Source: Nocardioides sp. Root1257 (GTDB lineage Bacteria; Actinomycetota; Actinomycetes; Propionibacteriales; Nocardioidaceae). From it: a stretch of 64,000 nucleotides of DNA. The notes under the pieces are model-generated. The model searched no databases. It saw only the letters and a program-made list of their open reading frames with translations, and was not told where the DNA came from. This document shows, piece by piece, positions 28,410-36,710 of the stretch. The stretch covers positions 186,001 to 250,000 of the forward strand of contig NZ_LMDV01000010.1 in assembly GCF_001425175.1 (NCBI RefSeq). Direction: 5' to 3'. The translations under genes were made by a program, and so were the position numbers. How positions within the stretch are numbered: the first letter of the stretch is position 1; the number at the start of each line of letters is the position of its first letter.

Positions 28410-30044
28410 TCACAGTGCTCCCAGCGACGGCACCCGCAGCCGCTCGACCGCGAGCATCACGACGGCGGTCGTGGCGGCGAGGACGACGGAGGCGGCGAGG
28501 GCCATGCCGTAGTTCATCGCACCGGGGTGGCCGATCAGGTGGAAGATCACGATCGGCATCGTCGGCGTCTCGTCGCGGGCGAGGAACGACGTCGCGCCGA
28601 ACTCCCCCAGCGACACCGCGAACGCGAAGCCGGCGGCGGCGAGCAGCGGCTTCCACAGCACCGGCAGGTCGACGGTGACGAAGGTGCGCAACGGTCCGGC
28701 ACCGAGGGACGCGGCGGCCTGGCGCTGCCGGTCGTCGATGCCGCCCAGCGCCGGCGCGAGGGTGCGTACGACGAGGGGCAGAGCCACCAGCGCCTGGGCG
28801 ATCGGCACCAGCAGGAGCGAGTCCCGGAAGTCGAGGGGCGGCTGGTCGAGCGTGATCAGGAACCCGAAGCCGAGCGTCACCGCCGACACCCCCAGCGGCA
28901 GCATGAAGAGGCCGTCGAGCAGGCCACGGACGCGGCGCTCGCCGCGGGTGTGCGAGCGACGGGTCACGACGACCGCCACGAGGACCCCCATCGACAGGGA
29001 CATCCAGGTCGCGTCGACGGCCGTGCGCAGGGAGGTGACGAGGGCGTCCGTCACCGGCACCAGCAGGGCGTCCCGCGAGCCCACCGTCGTCAGGGCCCGG
29101 TAGTTGCCGAGGCCCCAGCCGTCCCCCACCTGGAGGGACCCGACCACCAGCGCGGCGATCGGCAGCCCGACGAGCAGCAGCACCAGCAGCGTCGCCACGA
29201 CTCCCGGCCAGTCGCCGCGGGAGACCCGGGGCGGCCGTGCCGTCGTGCGCGCCAGGCTCGGGTCGGCCACGGCTCGCAGACGACTCGTCACGAACAGGAG
29301 GGCGGTGATCGCCAGGAGCTGCACGATCGAGAGCGCGGCCGCGGCCTGCAGGTCGAGCAGGTTGGTCGTGAGCAGGTAGATCTCGGTCTCGACCGACGAG
29401 TAGCGCAGCCCGCCGAGCGTGAGCACCACCCCGAAGGCCGTGGCACAGAAGAGGAACACCACGCTGGCGGCCGACACGATCGCGGGCCGCAGCGCGGGCA
29501 GGGTGACGGTGCGGAAGACGTACGCCGGGCCCGCGCCGAGCGCGGCCGCCGCCTCGGCCGGCCGCGGGTCGAGCGACTCCCACGCGGCCCCGACCGCCCG
29601 GATCACGACCGCGACGTTGAAGAAGGCCAGGCCCGCGATGATCGCCCCCGCCGAGCCGTCGAAGCCCAGGAAGCCCAGGGGCCCGGCCTCCCCGATGAGC
29701 TCCCGGAACGCGACGCCGACGACGACGGTCGGCAGCACGAACGGCACCAGCAGCAGGGCCCGCAGCGAGGCACGCCCGCGGAACCGGCGCCGGTGCAGCA
29801 GGTGCGCAGCCGGTACGCCGAGCAGCACCGCCACCGTCGTGCCCGCAAGCGCCGACCAGACCGTGAACCACACGACCCGCACCGTCCGCGGCCGGGTCAG
29901 CACCTCGACGACGGCGACCGGGTCGAAGTGGCCGTCGACCCAGAACCCCTCGGCGAGCATCCCGCTCACGGGCAGCACGAAGAACACGCCGAGCACGGCC
30001 AGCGGCATCGCCGCCAGGCCGACGAGCGTCGCGCTCCGTCTCAT
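28410..30044 (-). CDS. thiP: Fused two-domain ABC permease (ThiP-like)
   Basis: 544 residues with ~12 membrane helices: two permease domains in one chain, each with an EAA loop (EAAAALGAGPAYVFRTVTLPA and RQAAASLGAGPLRTFVTVDL by key residues). Such fusions occur in ThiP and in ferric-iron permeases. The start ATG at 30044 lies 10 bp after the binding-protein stop; an in-frame ATG at 30083 would overlap that gene. The function follows from the neighbouring riboswitch and binding protein. Confidence 0.87.
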   Translation of the reverse strand: MRRSATLVGLAAMPLAVLGVFFVLPVSGMLAEGFWVDGHFDPVAVVEVLTRPRTVRVVWFTVWSALAGTTVAVLLGVPAAHLLHRRRFRGRASLRALLLVPFVLPTVVVGVAFRELIGEAGPLGFLGFDGSAGAIIAGLAFFNVAVVIRAVGAAWESLDPRPAEAAAALGAGPAYVFRTVTLPALRPAIVSAASVVFLFCATAFGVVLTLGGLRYSSVETEIYLLTTNLLDLQAAAALSIVQLLAITALLFVTSRLRAVADPSLARTTARPPRVSRGDWPGVVATLLVLLLVGLPIAALVVGSLQVGDGWGLGNYRALTTVGSRDALLVPVTDALVTSLRTAVDATWMSLSMGVLVAVVVTRRSHTRGERRVRGLLDGLFMLPLGVSAVTLGFGFLITLDQPPLDFRDSLLLVPIAQALVALPLVVRTLAPALGGIDDRQRQAAASLGAGPLRTFVTVDLPVLWKPLLAAAGFAFAVSLGEFGATSFLARDETPTMPIVIFHLIGHPGAMNYGMALAASVVLAATTAVVMLAVERLRVPSLGAL

Positions 30045-30054
30045 CTGCGGGCAC

Positions 30055-31107
30055 TCATCGCGAGGTGATGTCGCTCCACTCACGCAGCCAGTCGTCGCGG
30101 TGGGCGGCGATGTCGGCCGGGTCGACCTGCCACGGGTCGGACGGCTGCTTCGCGAACGTCGCCCAGTCCGCAGGGAGCTGCACCGACGAGTCGACCGGGA
30201 AGACGTACATGCTCTCCGGCAGCGCGGCCTGCACCTCCGGCGTCAGCAGGAAGTCGACCAGGGCCTCGGCGCCATCAGGGTTCTCGGCGCCGTCGAGCAC
30301 ACCGGCGTACTCGACCTGGCGGAAGCAGGTGTCGAGCAGCGCGCTGGTCGTGGAGGTCCCGTCGTCGGCGATCGTGAACGCCGGCGAGGAGTCGTAGGAG
30401 AGCACGATCGGGCGGTCGCCCTTGCCGCCGCCCTGGGTGAAGTCGACCTCGTACGCGTCCGACCAGCCGGCCACGAGCTCGGCGCCGTTGGCCATCAGCT
30501 TCGTCCAGTACGCCGGCCAGTCGTCGCCGTACGCCGCGATCGTCGCCAGCAGGAACGCCATGCCCGGCGAGCTGGTGGTCGCGCCCGGCGCGACGAAGAG
30601 GCCGCGGTACGCCGGGTCGGTGAGGTCGTCGAGCGTCTTCGGAGCAGCGAGGTGATGCTGGGCGAACCACGTGTCGTCGACGTTGACGCAGACGCTGGCG
30701 TTGTCGATCGGGGTGAGGCGGTGGTCGTCGTCGCCGTCCAGCACGAACTGGTCGGCGCCCTCGGGCAGGGTCGCGTCGTACGGCGCGAACACACCCTCGT
30801 CGAGCGCCCGCGACGCGAACGTGTTGTCGACGCCGAAGGACACGTCGCCCAACGGGTCGTCCTTCGTCAGCACCAGCTTGTTGGTGAGCGCGCCCGCGTC
30901 ACCGGAGGCGCGGACCACCAGCTGGTAGCCCGTCTCCTGCTCGAACTTCTTCTGCAACGGCTTGGGCAGCACGAACGACTCGTGGGTGACCAGGACGACG
31001 CGCTTGGCGGCGGGCTCGTCGTCGGCGGAGCTGTTGCCGACCGTCGAGCAGCCCGCTGTGGCGAGGGCCAGGACGAGCAGGGACGCGTACGCACGGATGG
31101 ACTTCAC
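30055..31107 (-). CDS. thiB: Thiamine-type ABC transporter substrate-binding lipoprotein
   Basis: 350 residues. Signal peptide with lipobox ATAGCST, then a type 2 periplasmic binding fold of the TbpA/ThiB class: VVLVTHESFVLPKPLQKKFEQETGY, GDVSFGVDNTFASRALDEG, DLTDPAYRGLFVAPGATTSSPGMAFL and LSYDSSPAF. The start is GTG at 31107; its Shine-Dalgarno (GGGAG) is part of the 3' strand of the TPP riboswitch P1 helix, so ligand-bound RNA should block translation. First gene of the thiBPQ-like unit. Confidence 0.9.
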   Translation of the reverse strand: MKSIRAYASLLVLALATAGCSTVGNSSADDEPAAKRVVLVTHESFVLPKPLQKKFEQETGYQLVVRASGDAGALTNKLVLTKDDPLGDVSFGVDNTFASRALDEGVFAPYDATLPEGADQFVLDGDDDHRLTPIDNASVCVNVDDTWFAQHHLAAPKTLDDLTDPAYRGLFVAPGATTSSPGMAFLLATIAAYGDDWPAYWTKLMANGAELVAGWSDAYEVDFTQGGGKGDRPIVLSYDSSPAFTIADDGTSTTSALLDTCFRQVEYAGVLDGAENPDGAEALVDFLLTPEVQAALPESMYVFPVDSSVQLPADWATFAKQPSDPWQVDPADIAAHRDDWLREWSDITSR

Positions 31108-31108
31108 T

Positions 31109-31211
31109 TCGACTCCCTAGCGCCGGTGCTAACCGGATCAGGTTCGTAGGGTCTGCGGCTGGTCCGCACTCTCAGCACGCTCGCGCGTGCTCCCCTGTCT
31201 TCTGGAGTCGA
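31109..31211 (-). ncRNA. TPP riboswitch (THI element)
   Basis: Read on the minus strand, the conserved core is complete: CTGAGAGTGCGG, then GCAGACCCTACGAACCTGAT, then CCGGTTAGCACCGGCGCTAG and GGGA. P1 is formed by TCGACTCC (31211-31204) with GGAGTCGA (31116-31109), an exact 8-bp match. The 3' strand of P1 contains the GGGAG ribosome-binding site of thiB, whose GTG follows 5 nt later. TPP binding is therefore expected to shut off translation of the importer. Confidence 0.95.
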
Positions 31212-31221
31212 GACTAGACCC

Positions 31222-32097
31222 TCAGCGCGTGAGGGCGACCGCCGCGTCCAGCCGAGCCAGCTTGGCCGGGTTGCGGACGGCGTACAGGCCGGTGACCAGC
31301 CCGTCCTCGAGGACCATCGACATCACGGTGTCGAGCTCGCCGTCGATGACGAAGCGCAGGGCCGGGGACCCGTTGACCAGGACGACGTCCGCATCAGCGG
31401 GGCCCTGCGCCACGGCATCGAGGAAGCGCACCACCTTGTCGCGCCCGAGGATCGGACGCAGCGCCGCCTTCTTGACCCCGCCGCCGTCGGTCACCAGCAC
31501 CACGTCCGGAGCGAGCACGTCGAGGAGGCTCTGGATGTCGCCGGTCGCGGCGGCCGCCATGAAGCGCTCCAGCACCCGGTCCCGCTCGCCCACCGTGGCC
31601 TCCGCCCGTGGACGTCGCTCGGCGACGTGCGCCCTTGCCCTGCTGGCGATCTGGCGTACGGCGGCGGGCGTCTTGTCGACGGCCGCAGCGATCTCGTCGT
31701 AGCCGAAGTCGAAGACCTCGCGCAGCACGAAGACCGCCCGCTCGGTCGGCGCCAGCGTCTCGAGCACGGTCAGCATCGCGAGCGAGACCGAGTCGGCGAG
31801 CTCGACGTCCTCGGCCACGTCGGGGGTGGTCAGCAGCGGCTCGGGCAGCCACGGGCCGACGTACGACTCGCGCCGGCGGGCGTTGGTGCGCATCCGGTTC
31901 AGCGCCAGCCGGGTGCTGATGCGCACCAGGTAGGCGCGCTCGTCGCGCACCTCGCCGCGGTCGACGTCGACCCAGCGCAGCCAGGTCTCCTGGAGCACGT
32001 CCTCGGCGTCGGCCGCCGACCCCAGCATCTCGTAGGCGACCGTGAAGAGCAGGTTGCGGTGGGCGACGAAGACGTCGGTCGAGTCGGGGGTGCTCAT
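31222..32097 (-). CDS. ECF41-family RNA polymerase sigma factor (SigJ-like) with SnoaL-like C-terminus
   Basis: 291 residues. Region 2 (FTVAYEMLGSAADAEDVLQETWLRWVDV) and region 4 (LETLAPTERAVFVLREVFDFGYDEIAAAVDKTPAAVRQ) are followed by an extra ~110-residue NTF2/SnoaL-like domain, the hallmark of ECF41 factors, where it controls activity in place of an anti-sigma factor. The start overlaps the stop of the CMD-family gene (ATGA). That partner and the promoter upstream of it (32710-32736) are the conserved ECF41 context. Confidence 0.9.
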   Translation of the reverse strand: MSTPDSTDVFVAHRNLLFTVAYEMLGSAADAEDVLQETWLRWVDVDRGEVRDERAYLVRISTRLALNRMRTNARRRESYVGPWLPEPLLTTPDVAEDVELADSVSLAMLTVLETLAPTERAVFVLREVFDFGYDEIAAAVDKTPAAVRQIASRARAHVAERRPRAEATVGERDRVLERFMAAAATGDIQSLLDVLAPDVVLVTDGGGVKKAALRPILGRDKVVRFLDAVAQGPADADVVLVNGSPALRFVIDGELDTVMSMVLEDGLVTGLYAVRNPAKLARLDAAVALTR

Positions 32098-32681
32098 GCC
32101 TTCTCCATCGCTCCCGACGGTACGGCGAGGGGTAGCTCGCACACATCCGAATATCCCTGGCTCTCGAGCCCGGCGGCGGAGTTGAACCGCGAGCGCATGT
32201 TCTCCAGCGCGACCATCTGGGTGAGCTCGACGACGGCCGGCGCGCCGAGCTGCTCGATGAGGCGCCCGGTCATCTCGTCGGTGACGGTCAACGGGGTGGT
32301 CGACATCGCCTCGGCGTACCCGAGCACGTCGCGTTCGAGCGGCGAGAAGACGTCGGACTCGCGCCAGCGCGGCACCTCGCGCACCTTGGCGAGGTCGAGG
32401 CCGTCGTTGTGGGCCATGAAGTAGCCGAAGTCCAGGCACCAGCTGCAGCCGATGGTGCCGGCGCTGGCGAGCTGGGCGTAGGACTTGAGGGTCGGGTCGA
32501 GGGCGTCCCACTTCGCCACCTTGCCCTCGAAGCCGAGGACCGCCTTGAGCACCTTCGGCTGGTGGAAGTAGACGTAGGCGTTGTCGGGGACCTCGCCGAA
32601 CGTGCGGCGGGTGTAGAGGGTGAGCACCTTGCCGTAGAGACCGGTGATCGGCGCCTTCGGGATGCGGAACGTGCTGGGCAT
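32094..32681 (-). CDS. Carboxymuconolactone decarboxylase/AhpD-family protein
   Basis: 195 residues. The helical CMD fold carries the redox pair in ASAGTIGCSWCLDFGYFMAH (CxxC at ~79-82, followed by His), the AhpD-type thiol active site. ECF41 sigma factors are almost always encoded next to such a protein, DUF-type oxidoreductase or epimerase, and it is usually the sigma factor's main target. It is the first gene of the unit, driven by a TGTCACA-N16-TGTC promoter. The physiological substrate is unknown; peroxide or oxidative-stress roles are possible. Confidence 0.88.
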   Translation of the reverse strand: MPSTFRIPKAPITGLYGKVLTLYTRRTFGEVPDNAYVYFHQPKVLKAVLGFEGKVAKWDALDPTLKSYAQLASAGTIGCSWCLDFGYFMAHNDGLDLAKVREVPRWRESDVFSPLERDVLGYAEAMSTTPLTVTDEMTGRLIEQLGAPAVVELTQMVALENMRSRFNSAAGLESQGYSDVCELPLAVPSGAMEKA

Positions 32682-32709
32682 GTCGTCTCCTTGATCGGTG
32701 TGGCATGAA

Positions 32710-32736
32710 GACACCGGCCGGCGGCGATCTGTGACA
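32710..32736 (-). promoter_or_regulatory. ECF41-type promoter TGTCACA-N16-TGTC
   Basis: On the minus strand TGTCACA (32736-32730) and TGTC (32713-32710) are separated by exactly 16 nt, close to the published ECF41 consensus TGTCACA-N16-CGTC (one change in the -10). It lies about 30 bp before the start of the CMD gene, so the sigma factor probably transcribes its own operon. Confidence 0.8.
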
Positions 32737-32744
32737 CTCGGGCC

Positions 32745-33173
32745 ATGCGGATCGTCGGAGTCCCCTTCGCGCACCTCGACGCTGCGACGGCGTACGCCGT
32801 CTGGCGGCTGCGCCAGGACGTGTTCGTCGTCGAGCAGGAGTGCCCCTACCCCGACCTCGACGGCCGCGACGACGAGCCGGGCACCCGGCACGTCGTCATG
32901 GACGACGACGGTGCGGTGGTCGGCTACGCGCGCGTGCTGGACGATGGCGACACCTGGCGGATCGGCCGGGTCGTGCTCGCGCGGGAGGCGCGCGGACGCG
33001 GGCTCGCCGACGCCGTCATGGACATCGCGTTGCAGTTGAGCAAGGGACGGGACGTGGTGCTGGACGCCCAGTCACCGCTGGCCGGCTGGTACGCGACGTT
33101 CGGCTTCGAGGTGGACGGGCCGGAGTTCCTGGAGGACGGGATCCCGCACCTCCCGATGCGTCTGCGTCGTTGA
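32745..33173 (+). CDS. ElaA-family GNAT acetyltransferase
   Basis: 142 residues, single GNAT domain. VWRLRQDVFVVEQECPYPDLDGRDDEPGTRHV (key RQDVFVVEQ..Y.D.D..D) is typical of ElaA, and IGRVVLAREARGRGLADAVM holds the acetyl-CoA loop (RGRGLA). Substrate unknown. The start codon is 8 bp from the -35 of the divergent ECF41 promoter, so the two transcripts may interfere. It ends 7 bp from the convergent DUF885 gene. Confidence 0.85.
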   Translation: MRIVGVPFAHLDAATAYAVWRLRQDVFVVEQECPYPDLDGRDDEPGTRHVVMDDDGAVVGYARVLDDGDTWRIGRVVLAREARGRGLADAVMDIALQLSKGRDVVLDAQSPLAGWYATFGFEVDGPEFLEDGIPHLPMRLRR

Positions 33174-33180
33174 CCGGACG

Positions 33181-34830
33181 CTAGATCCGAGCCAGCGAGG
33201 CCCGGAGCGGGTCGAGGCCGATCGAGCCCAGGTCGAGCGCGGCCCGGTGGAAGGCCCGCAGGTCGAAGCCCGCGCCGTGCCGGGCCTGTGCGTCAGCACG
33301 GGCCTCGAGCCAGATCCGCTCGCCGACCTTGTACGACGGCGCCTGGCCCGGCCAGCCGAGGTAGCGCAGCACCTCGAAGCGCAGCATCGCGTCGTCCATG
33401 CGCGAGTGGATCCGCATGAACTCGAAGACCAGGTCGGGCGTCCAGCGCTCGCCGGGCCGCCAGCCGAACGGGTTGTCCTCCGGGACCCGCAGCTCGAGGT
33501 GCAGCCCGATGTCGACGATGACGCGCGCGGCCCGGAAGCCCTGCATGTCGAGCATCCCGAGCCGGTCGCCCGGGTCCTCGAGGTAACCGAGCTCGTCCAT
33601 CAGCCGCTCACTGTAGAGCGCCCAGCCCTCGCCGTGGCCGCTGACCCAGCACAGCATCCGCTGCCACCGGTTGAGCATGTCCGCGCGGTAGACGGTCTGG
33701 CCGACCTGGAGGTGATGGCCGGGCACGCCCTCGTGGTAGACGGTCGTGACCTCGCGCCAGGTGGTCAGCTGGTCGCTGTCGTCGGGCAGTGACCACCACA
33801 TCCGGCCGGGCCGGCTGAAGTCCTCGCTGGGGCCGGTGTAGTAGACGCCGCCGTCGTTCGTCGGCGCGAGGCAGCACTCGATGCGCCGGATCGGCTCCGG
33901 GATGTCGAAGTGCACGTCGGCGAGGTCGGCGATGGTCCGGTCGGCGAGCTGCTGCATCCAGTCGCGGAACTCCTCCCGGCTCCCCAGCCGCCGCGCCGGG
34001 TCGGCGTCGAGGGCGGCCACGGCCTCCGGGATGCTGCCACCGGGGACGATCCGGTCGCTGGTCGCGACCATGTCGTCGGTGAGGCGCTTGAGCTCCTGCC
34101 AGCCCCACGCGTAGGTCTCCTCGAGGTCGACGGCGGCGCCGAGGAACTCCCGCGAGGCGAGGGCATAGCGCTCCGGGCCGACGGCCTCCTTCTCGAGCCC
34201 GCGCCGCGCGAGCTCGGTCTCGAGCCACCGACCCAGCTCGGCGTACGCCGCGCTCGCGGCCCGGCCCTCGGGCGCGTCCGGGAGGAGCCCCGTGAAGAAG
34301 TCGCCGCTCGCCCCCTCCTGCCCGGTCCAGCGCCGGATCTGGCCCGCCACCTCGGCGTACTGCCGGCGCGCGACGACGCGTCCCTGCGCCGCCTCCTCGG
34401 CGAGCGTCGTGCGGTAGCCCTCGAGCGCGGCCGGGATGCCGGCGAGCCGGGACCGGACGTCCTCGCGACCCTCGTCGGTCTCCACCGACATCAGGTCGAA
34501 GGACTCGCGGATCGCGTGCGCCCAGCTGCTGATGACCGACAGCTCCGCCCGGTCGTGACCGGCGTCGGCGTTCTCGACCTCGAGGCCGATCCTCTCGAGG
34601 AAGGCGTCGCGGGCGACCGCCTCGCGCTCGTCGGCGGGCGCGGTCGCCGTCATCGCGGCGACCGCGCGGCGGGCCAGGTCGGCGCGCGCGTCGAAGCCCG
34701 CGGGCGAGAGGTCCGGGAGCTCGTGGTCGTGACCGGCGATCCCGGCGGCGGTGGCCAGCACCGGATCGAGGGCGGCCACGTCCTCGACGTACTGGTCGGC
34801 GACGGCGTCCACGGGGCTCTGTCGGGTCAC
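33181..34830 (-). CDS. DUF885-family putative metal-dependent hydrolase
   Basis: 549 residues, full length for DUF885. The metal-site segment is TTVYHEGVPGHHLQVGQTVY (HExxxxHH form) with GHGEGWALYSERLMDELG downstream giving a third ligand, an M32/thermolysin-like arrangement. No signal peptide is visible, so cytoplasmic peptidase or amidohydrolase activity is likely; substrate unknown. The GTG start at 34830 is 5 bp after the MBL stop. It is the last gene of the four-gene unit headed by the DapB-like gene under the operator at 37804. Confidence 0.82.
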   Translation of the reverse strand: MTRQSPVDAVADQYVEDVAALDPVLATAAGIAGHDHELPDLSPAGFDARADLARRAVAAMTATAPADEREAVARDAFLERIGLEVENADAGHDRAELSVISSWAHAIRESFDLMSVETDEGREDVRSRLAGIPAALEGYRTTLAEEAAQGRVVARRQYAEVAGQIRRWTGQEGASGDFFTGLLPDAPEGRAASAAYAELGRWLETELARRGLEKEAVGPERYALASREFLGAAVDLEETYAWGWQELKRLTDDMVATSDRIVPGGSIPEAVAALDADPARRLGSREEFRDWMQQLADRTIADLADVHFDIPEPIRRIECCLAPTNDGGVYYTGPSEDFSRPGRMWWSLPDDSDQLTTWREVTTVYHEGVPGHHLQVGQTVYRADMLNRWQRMLCWVSGHGEGWALYSERLMDELGYLEDPGDRLGMLDMQGFRAARVIVDIGLHLELRVPEDNPFGWRPGERWTPDLVFEFMRIHSRMDDAMLRFEVLRYLGWPGQAPSYKVGERIWLEARADAQARHGAGFDLRAFHRAALDLGSIGLDPLRASLARI

Positions 34831-34835
34831 CGGCC

Positions 34836-35894
34836 TCACTCTAGGGCGGTGAAGAGCACCCCGTCCGCTGTGTTTTCGCGGGTCGCGCGCCCCTGCGCCA
34901 CCAGCAGCTCCAGGTGGGCCTTGGTCTCCATCGCGGCCATCCCCTGGCTGAACTCGTCGAGCTCGGCGTACGCCCTCTCGTGCCGGGTCCAGCCGAGCTC
35001 GTGGGCGACGGTGAAGCCGGTGGCGGGCCCGTCCGCGAGGGCGGCCAGGCTGAGGTCGAGACGGCGCTCGTGGAAGGCCAGCAGCTCGTCGACCCGCGCG
35101 TGCGACGAGGGCGCGACCGGCCCGTGCGCCGGCAGGATCGTGAGGTCCGGCAGCGACCGCACCTTGGTCAGCGAGGCCATGAAGTCGCCGAGCGGGTCGG
35201 GCGTCGGCGGCACCGTGAACCCGATCGACGGGGTGATCGTGGGCAGCACGTGGTCGCCGGCGAAGAGGAGCCCGGCGGCCTTCTCCGCGAAGACGAAGTG
35301 CCCGGGCGTGTGGCCGGGCGTGTGCACGGCGTCGATGGTCCGGGTGCCGACGGTGATCTCGTGGTCGCCCTCGAGCCAGGTGTCCGGGAACATCCACATC
35401 GACATGTCCGGACCTTCGCCGTCGCCGACCGCCCAGAGCTCGGCGAGCTCGTGCGCGCCGGCCGTGCGCAGCACCTCGATGAACGGGTTCCGGTTCAGGT
35501 CCGGGTCGTTGAGCAGCTCGAGCGCCGGCTTCTCGCCGAGGCCGAGCGCGACGTCCGCGCCGTACTCGTGCCCGAGCACCGTGGCCAGCGTGAAGTGGTC
35601 GCGGTGCACGTGGGTGACGAGGAAGCGCTTGATGTCGCCGAACCCGTAGCCGACGTCGCGCAGGCAGCGCTCGAGCAGGTCGCGGGCGACCTCGATCGAC
35701 CAGCCGCCGTCGATCAAGGTCAGCCCGTCGTCGGTCTCGATGACGTAGACGTTGATGGCCTTGAGACCGTCCATCGGCAGCGGCAGCGGGATCCGGTGGA
35801 TCCCCTCGGCGACCTTCCAGGCGCCCTCCTTGCTCCAGTGCTCTCCGGAGTCCGGCGAGACGGCGAAGGCGGTCGGAGTGCTCGAGTGGCTCAC
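34836..35894 (-). CDS. Metallo-beta-lactamase-fold hydrolase
   Basis: 352 residues. The di-zinc motif is FLVTHVHRDHFTLATVLG (HxHxDH) with DGGW before it, HTPGHTPGHFVF and LLFAGDHVLP after it, and a C-terminal winged-helix-like extension (LSLAALADGPATGFTVAHELG) as in LACTB2/glyoxalase-II-like enzymes of lipid and steroid gene clusters. It probably hydrolyses a thioester or lactone intermediate. It starts 9 bp after the SDR stop in the same unit. Confidence 0.87.
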   Translation of the reverse strand: MSHSSTPTAFAVSPDSGEHWSKEGAWKVAEGIHRIPLPLPMDGLKAINVYVIETDDGLTLIDGGWSIEVARDLLERCLRDVGYGFGDIKRFLVTHVHRDHFTLATVLGHEYGADVALGLGEKPALELLNDPDLNRNPFIEVLRTAGAHELAELWAVGDGEGPDMSMWMFPDTWLEGDHEITVGTRTIDAVHTPGHTPGHFVFAEKAAGLLFAGDHVLPTITPSIGFTVPPTPDPLGDFMASLTKVRSLPDLTILPAHGPVAPSSHARVDELLAFHERRLDLSLAALADGPATGFTVAHELGWTRHERAYAELDEFSQGMAAMETKAHLELLVAQGRATRENTADGVLFTALE

Positions 35895-35903
35895 GTCCGG
35901 ACC

Positions 35904-36710
35904 CTACGGGGCCACGTCGGGGAACCCGAGGTCGAGGGTGGGCTGCTGGATCCCGCCGTCGATCTCGATCAGCTTGCCGGTGACGTACTGCCCGGCCTTC
36001 GACGAGAGGTAGAGGACGCCGGCCGCGATGTCCTCGGGCTCGCCGACCCGGCCGAGGGGCGTCTTGCCCTCGAGCTGGCCCATCAGCTCGGGCTGGCCCG
36101 CGACGAACTCCAGCGCGCTGGTCAGGATCGAGCCGACGTAGATGCCGTTGACCCGGATGCGGGGCGACAGGTCCTGCGCGGCCATCTTGGTCCAGTGCGC
36201 GAGCGCGGCCTTGGCGGTGCCGTAGGCGACGAACCCGCGGTCGGCGGTGCGGCCCATCATCGAGCTGATGGTGACGACGCTCTTCTGCTTGCCGTCGTCG
36301 TCCTGGAGCATCAGCGGTACGGCGGCCCGGGTCAGCGCGTGCGCGGTCGCGACGTTGAAGCTGAACGCCTCGTTGAGGAAGCGCGGGCTGGTCTTGAGGA
36401 ACTCCTTGGGGAAGGTGCCCCCGACGTTGTTGACGACCGTGTCGAGGCGGCCGAGCTCGTCGTACGCCGCCTGCGCGAGCCCGGCGACCGCGTCGAGGTC
36501 GCTGAGGTCGGCGGCGACGACGACGCAGCGGCGCCCGGTCGCGCGGACCTGCTCGGCGACGACCTCGAGCTGCTCGGCCGTGCGGGCGGAGATGAGGACG
36601 TCCGCGCCGGCCTCGGCGAGCGCGACGGCGGTCGCGGCGCCCAGGCCGCGGCCCGCACCGGTGACGATCGCGACCTGGCCGTCGATCGAGAACCTGTCGA
36701 GGATGCTCAC
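35904..36710 (-). CDS. SDR-family oxidoreductase
   Basis: 268 residues, classical short-chain dehydrogenase. Cofactor loop VTGAGRGLGAATA, SARTAEQ after the second strand (Arg favours NADP), VNNVGG, and the catalytic Ser-Tyr-Lys as ISSMMG, VAYGTAKAALAH. The GTG start at 36710 overlaps the stop of the DapB-like gene (GTGA). A second 268-residue SDR of similar layout lies at 52625-53431 in the other cluster. Probable role: oxidation of a hydroxyacyl or ring alcohol in lipid/sterol breakdown. Confidence 0.88.
   Translation of the reverse strand: MSILDRFSIDGQVAIVTGAGRGLGAATAVALAEAGADVLISARTAEQLEVVAEQVRATGRRCVVVAADLSDLDAVAGLAQAAYDELGRLDTVVNNVGGTFPKEFLKTSPRFLNEAFSFNVATAHALTRAAVPLMLQDDDGKQKSVVTISSMMGRTADRGFVAYGTAKAALAHWTKMAAQDLSPRIRVNGIYVGSILTSALEFVAGQPELMGQLEGKTPLGRVGEPEDIAAGVLYLSSKAGQYVTGKLIEIDGGIQQPTLDLGFPDVAP

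Noticed and set aside
28116..30068. 650-residue plus-strand frame opposite the thiP-like permease
   Set aside because: Low-complexity His/Arg/Gln/Glu-rich translation, typical of the wrong strand over a membrane protein gene.
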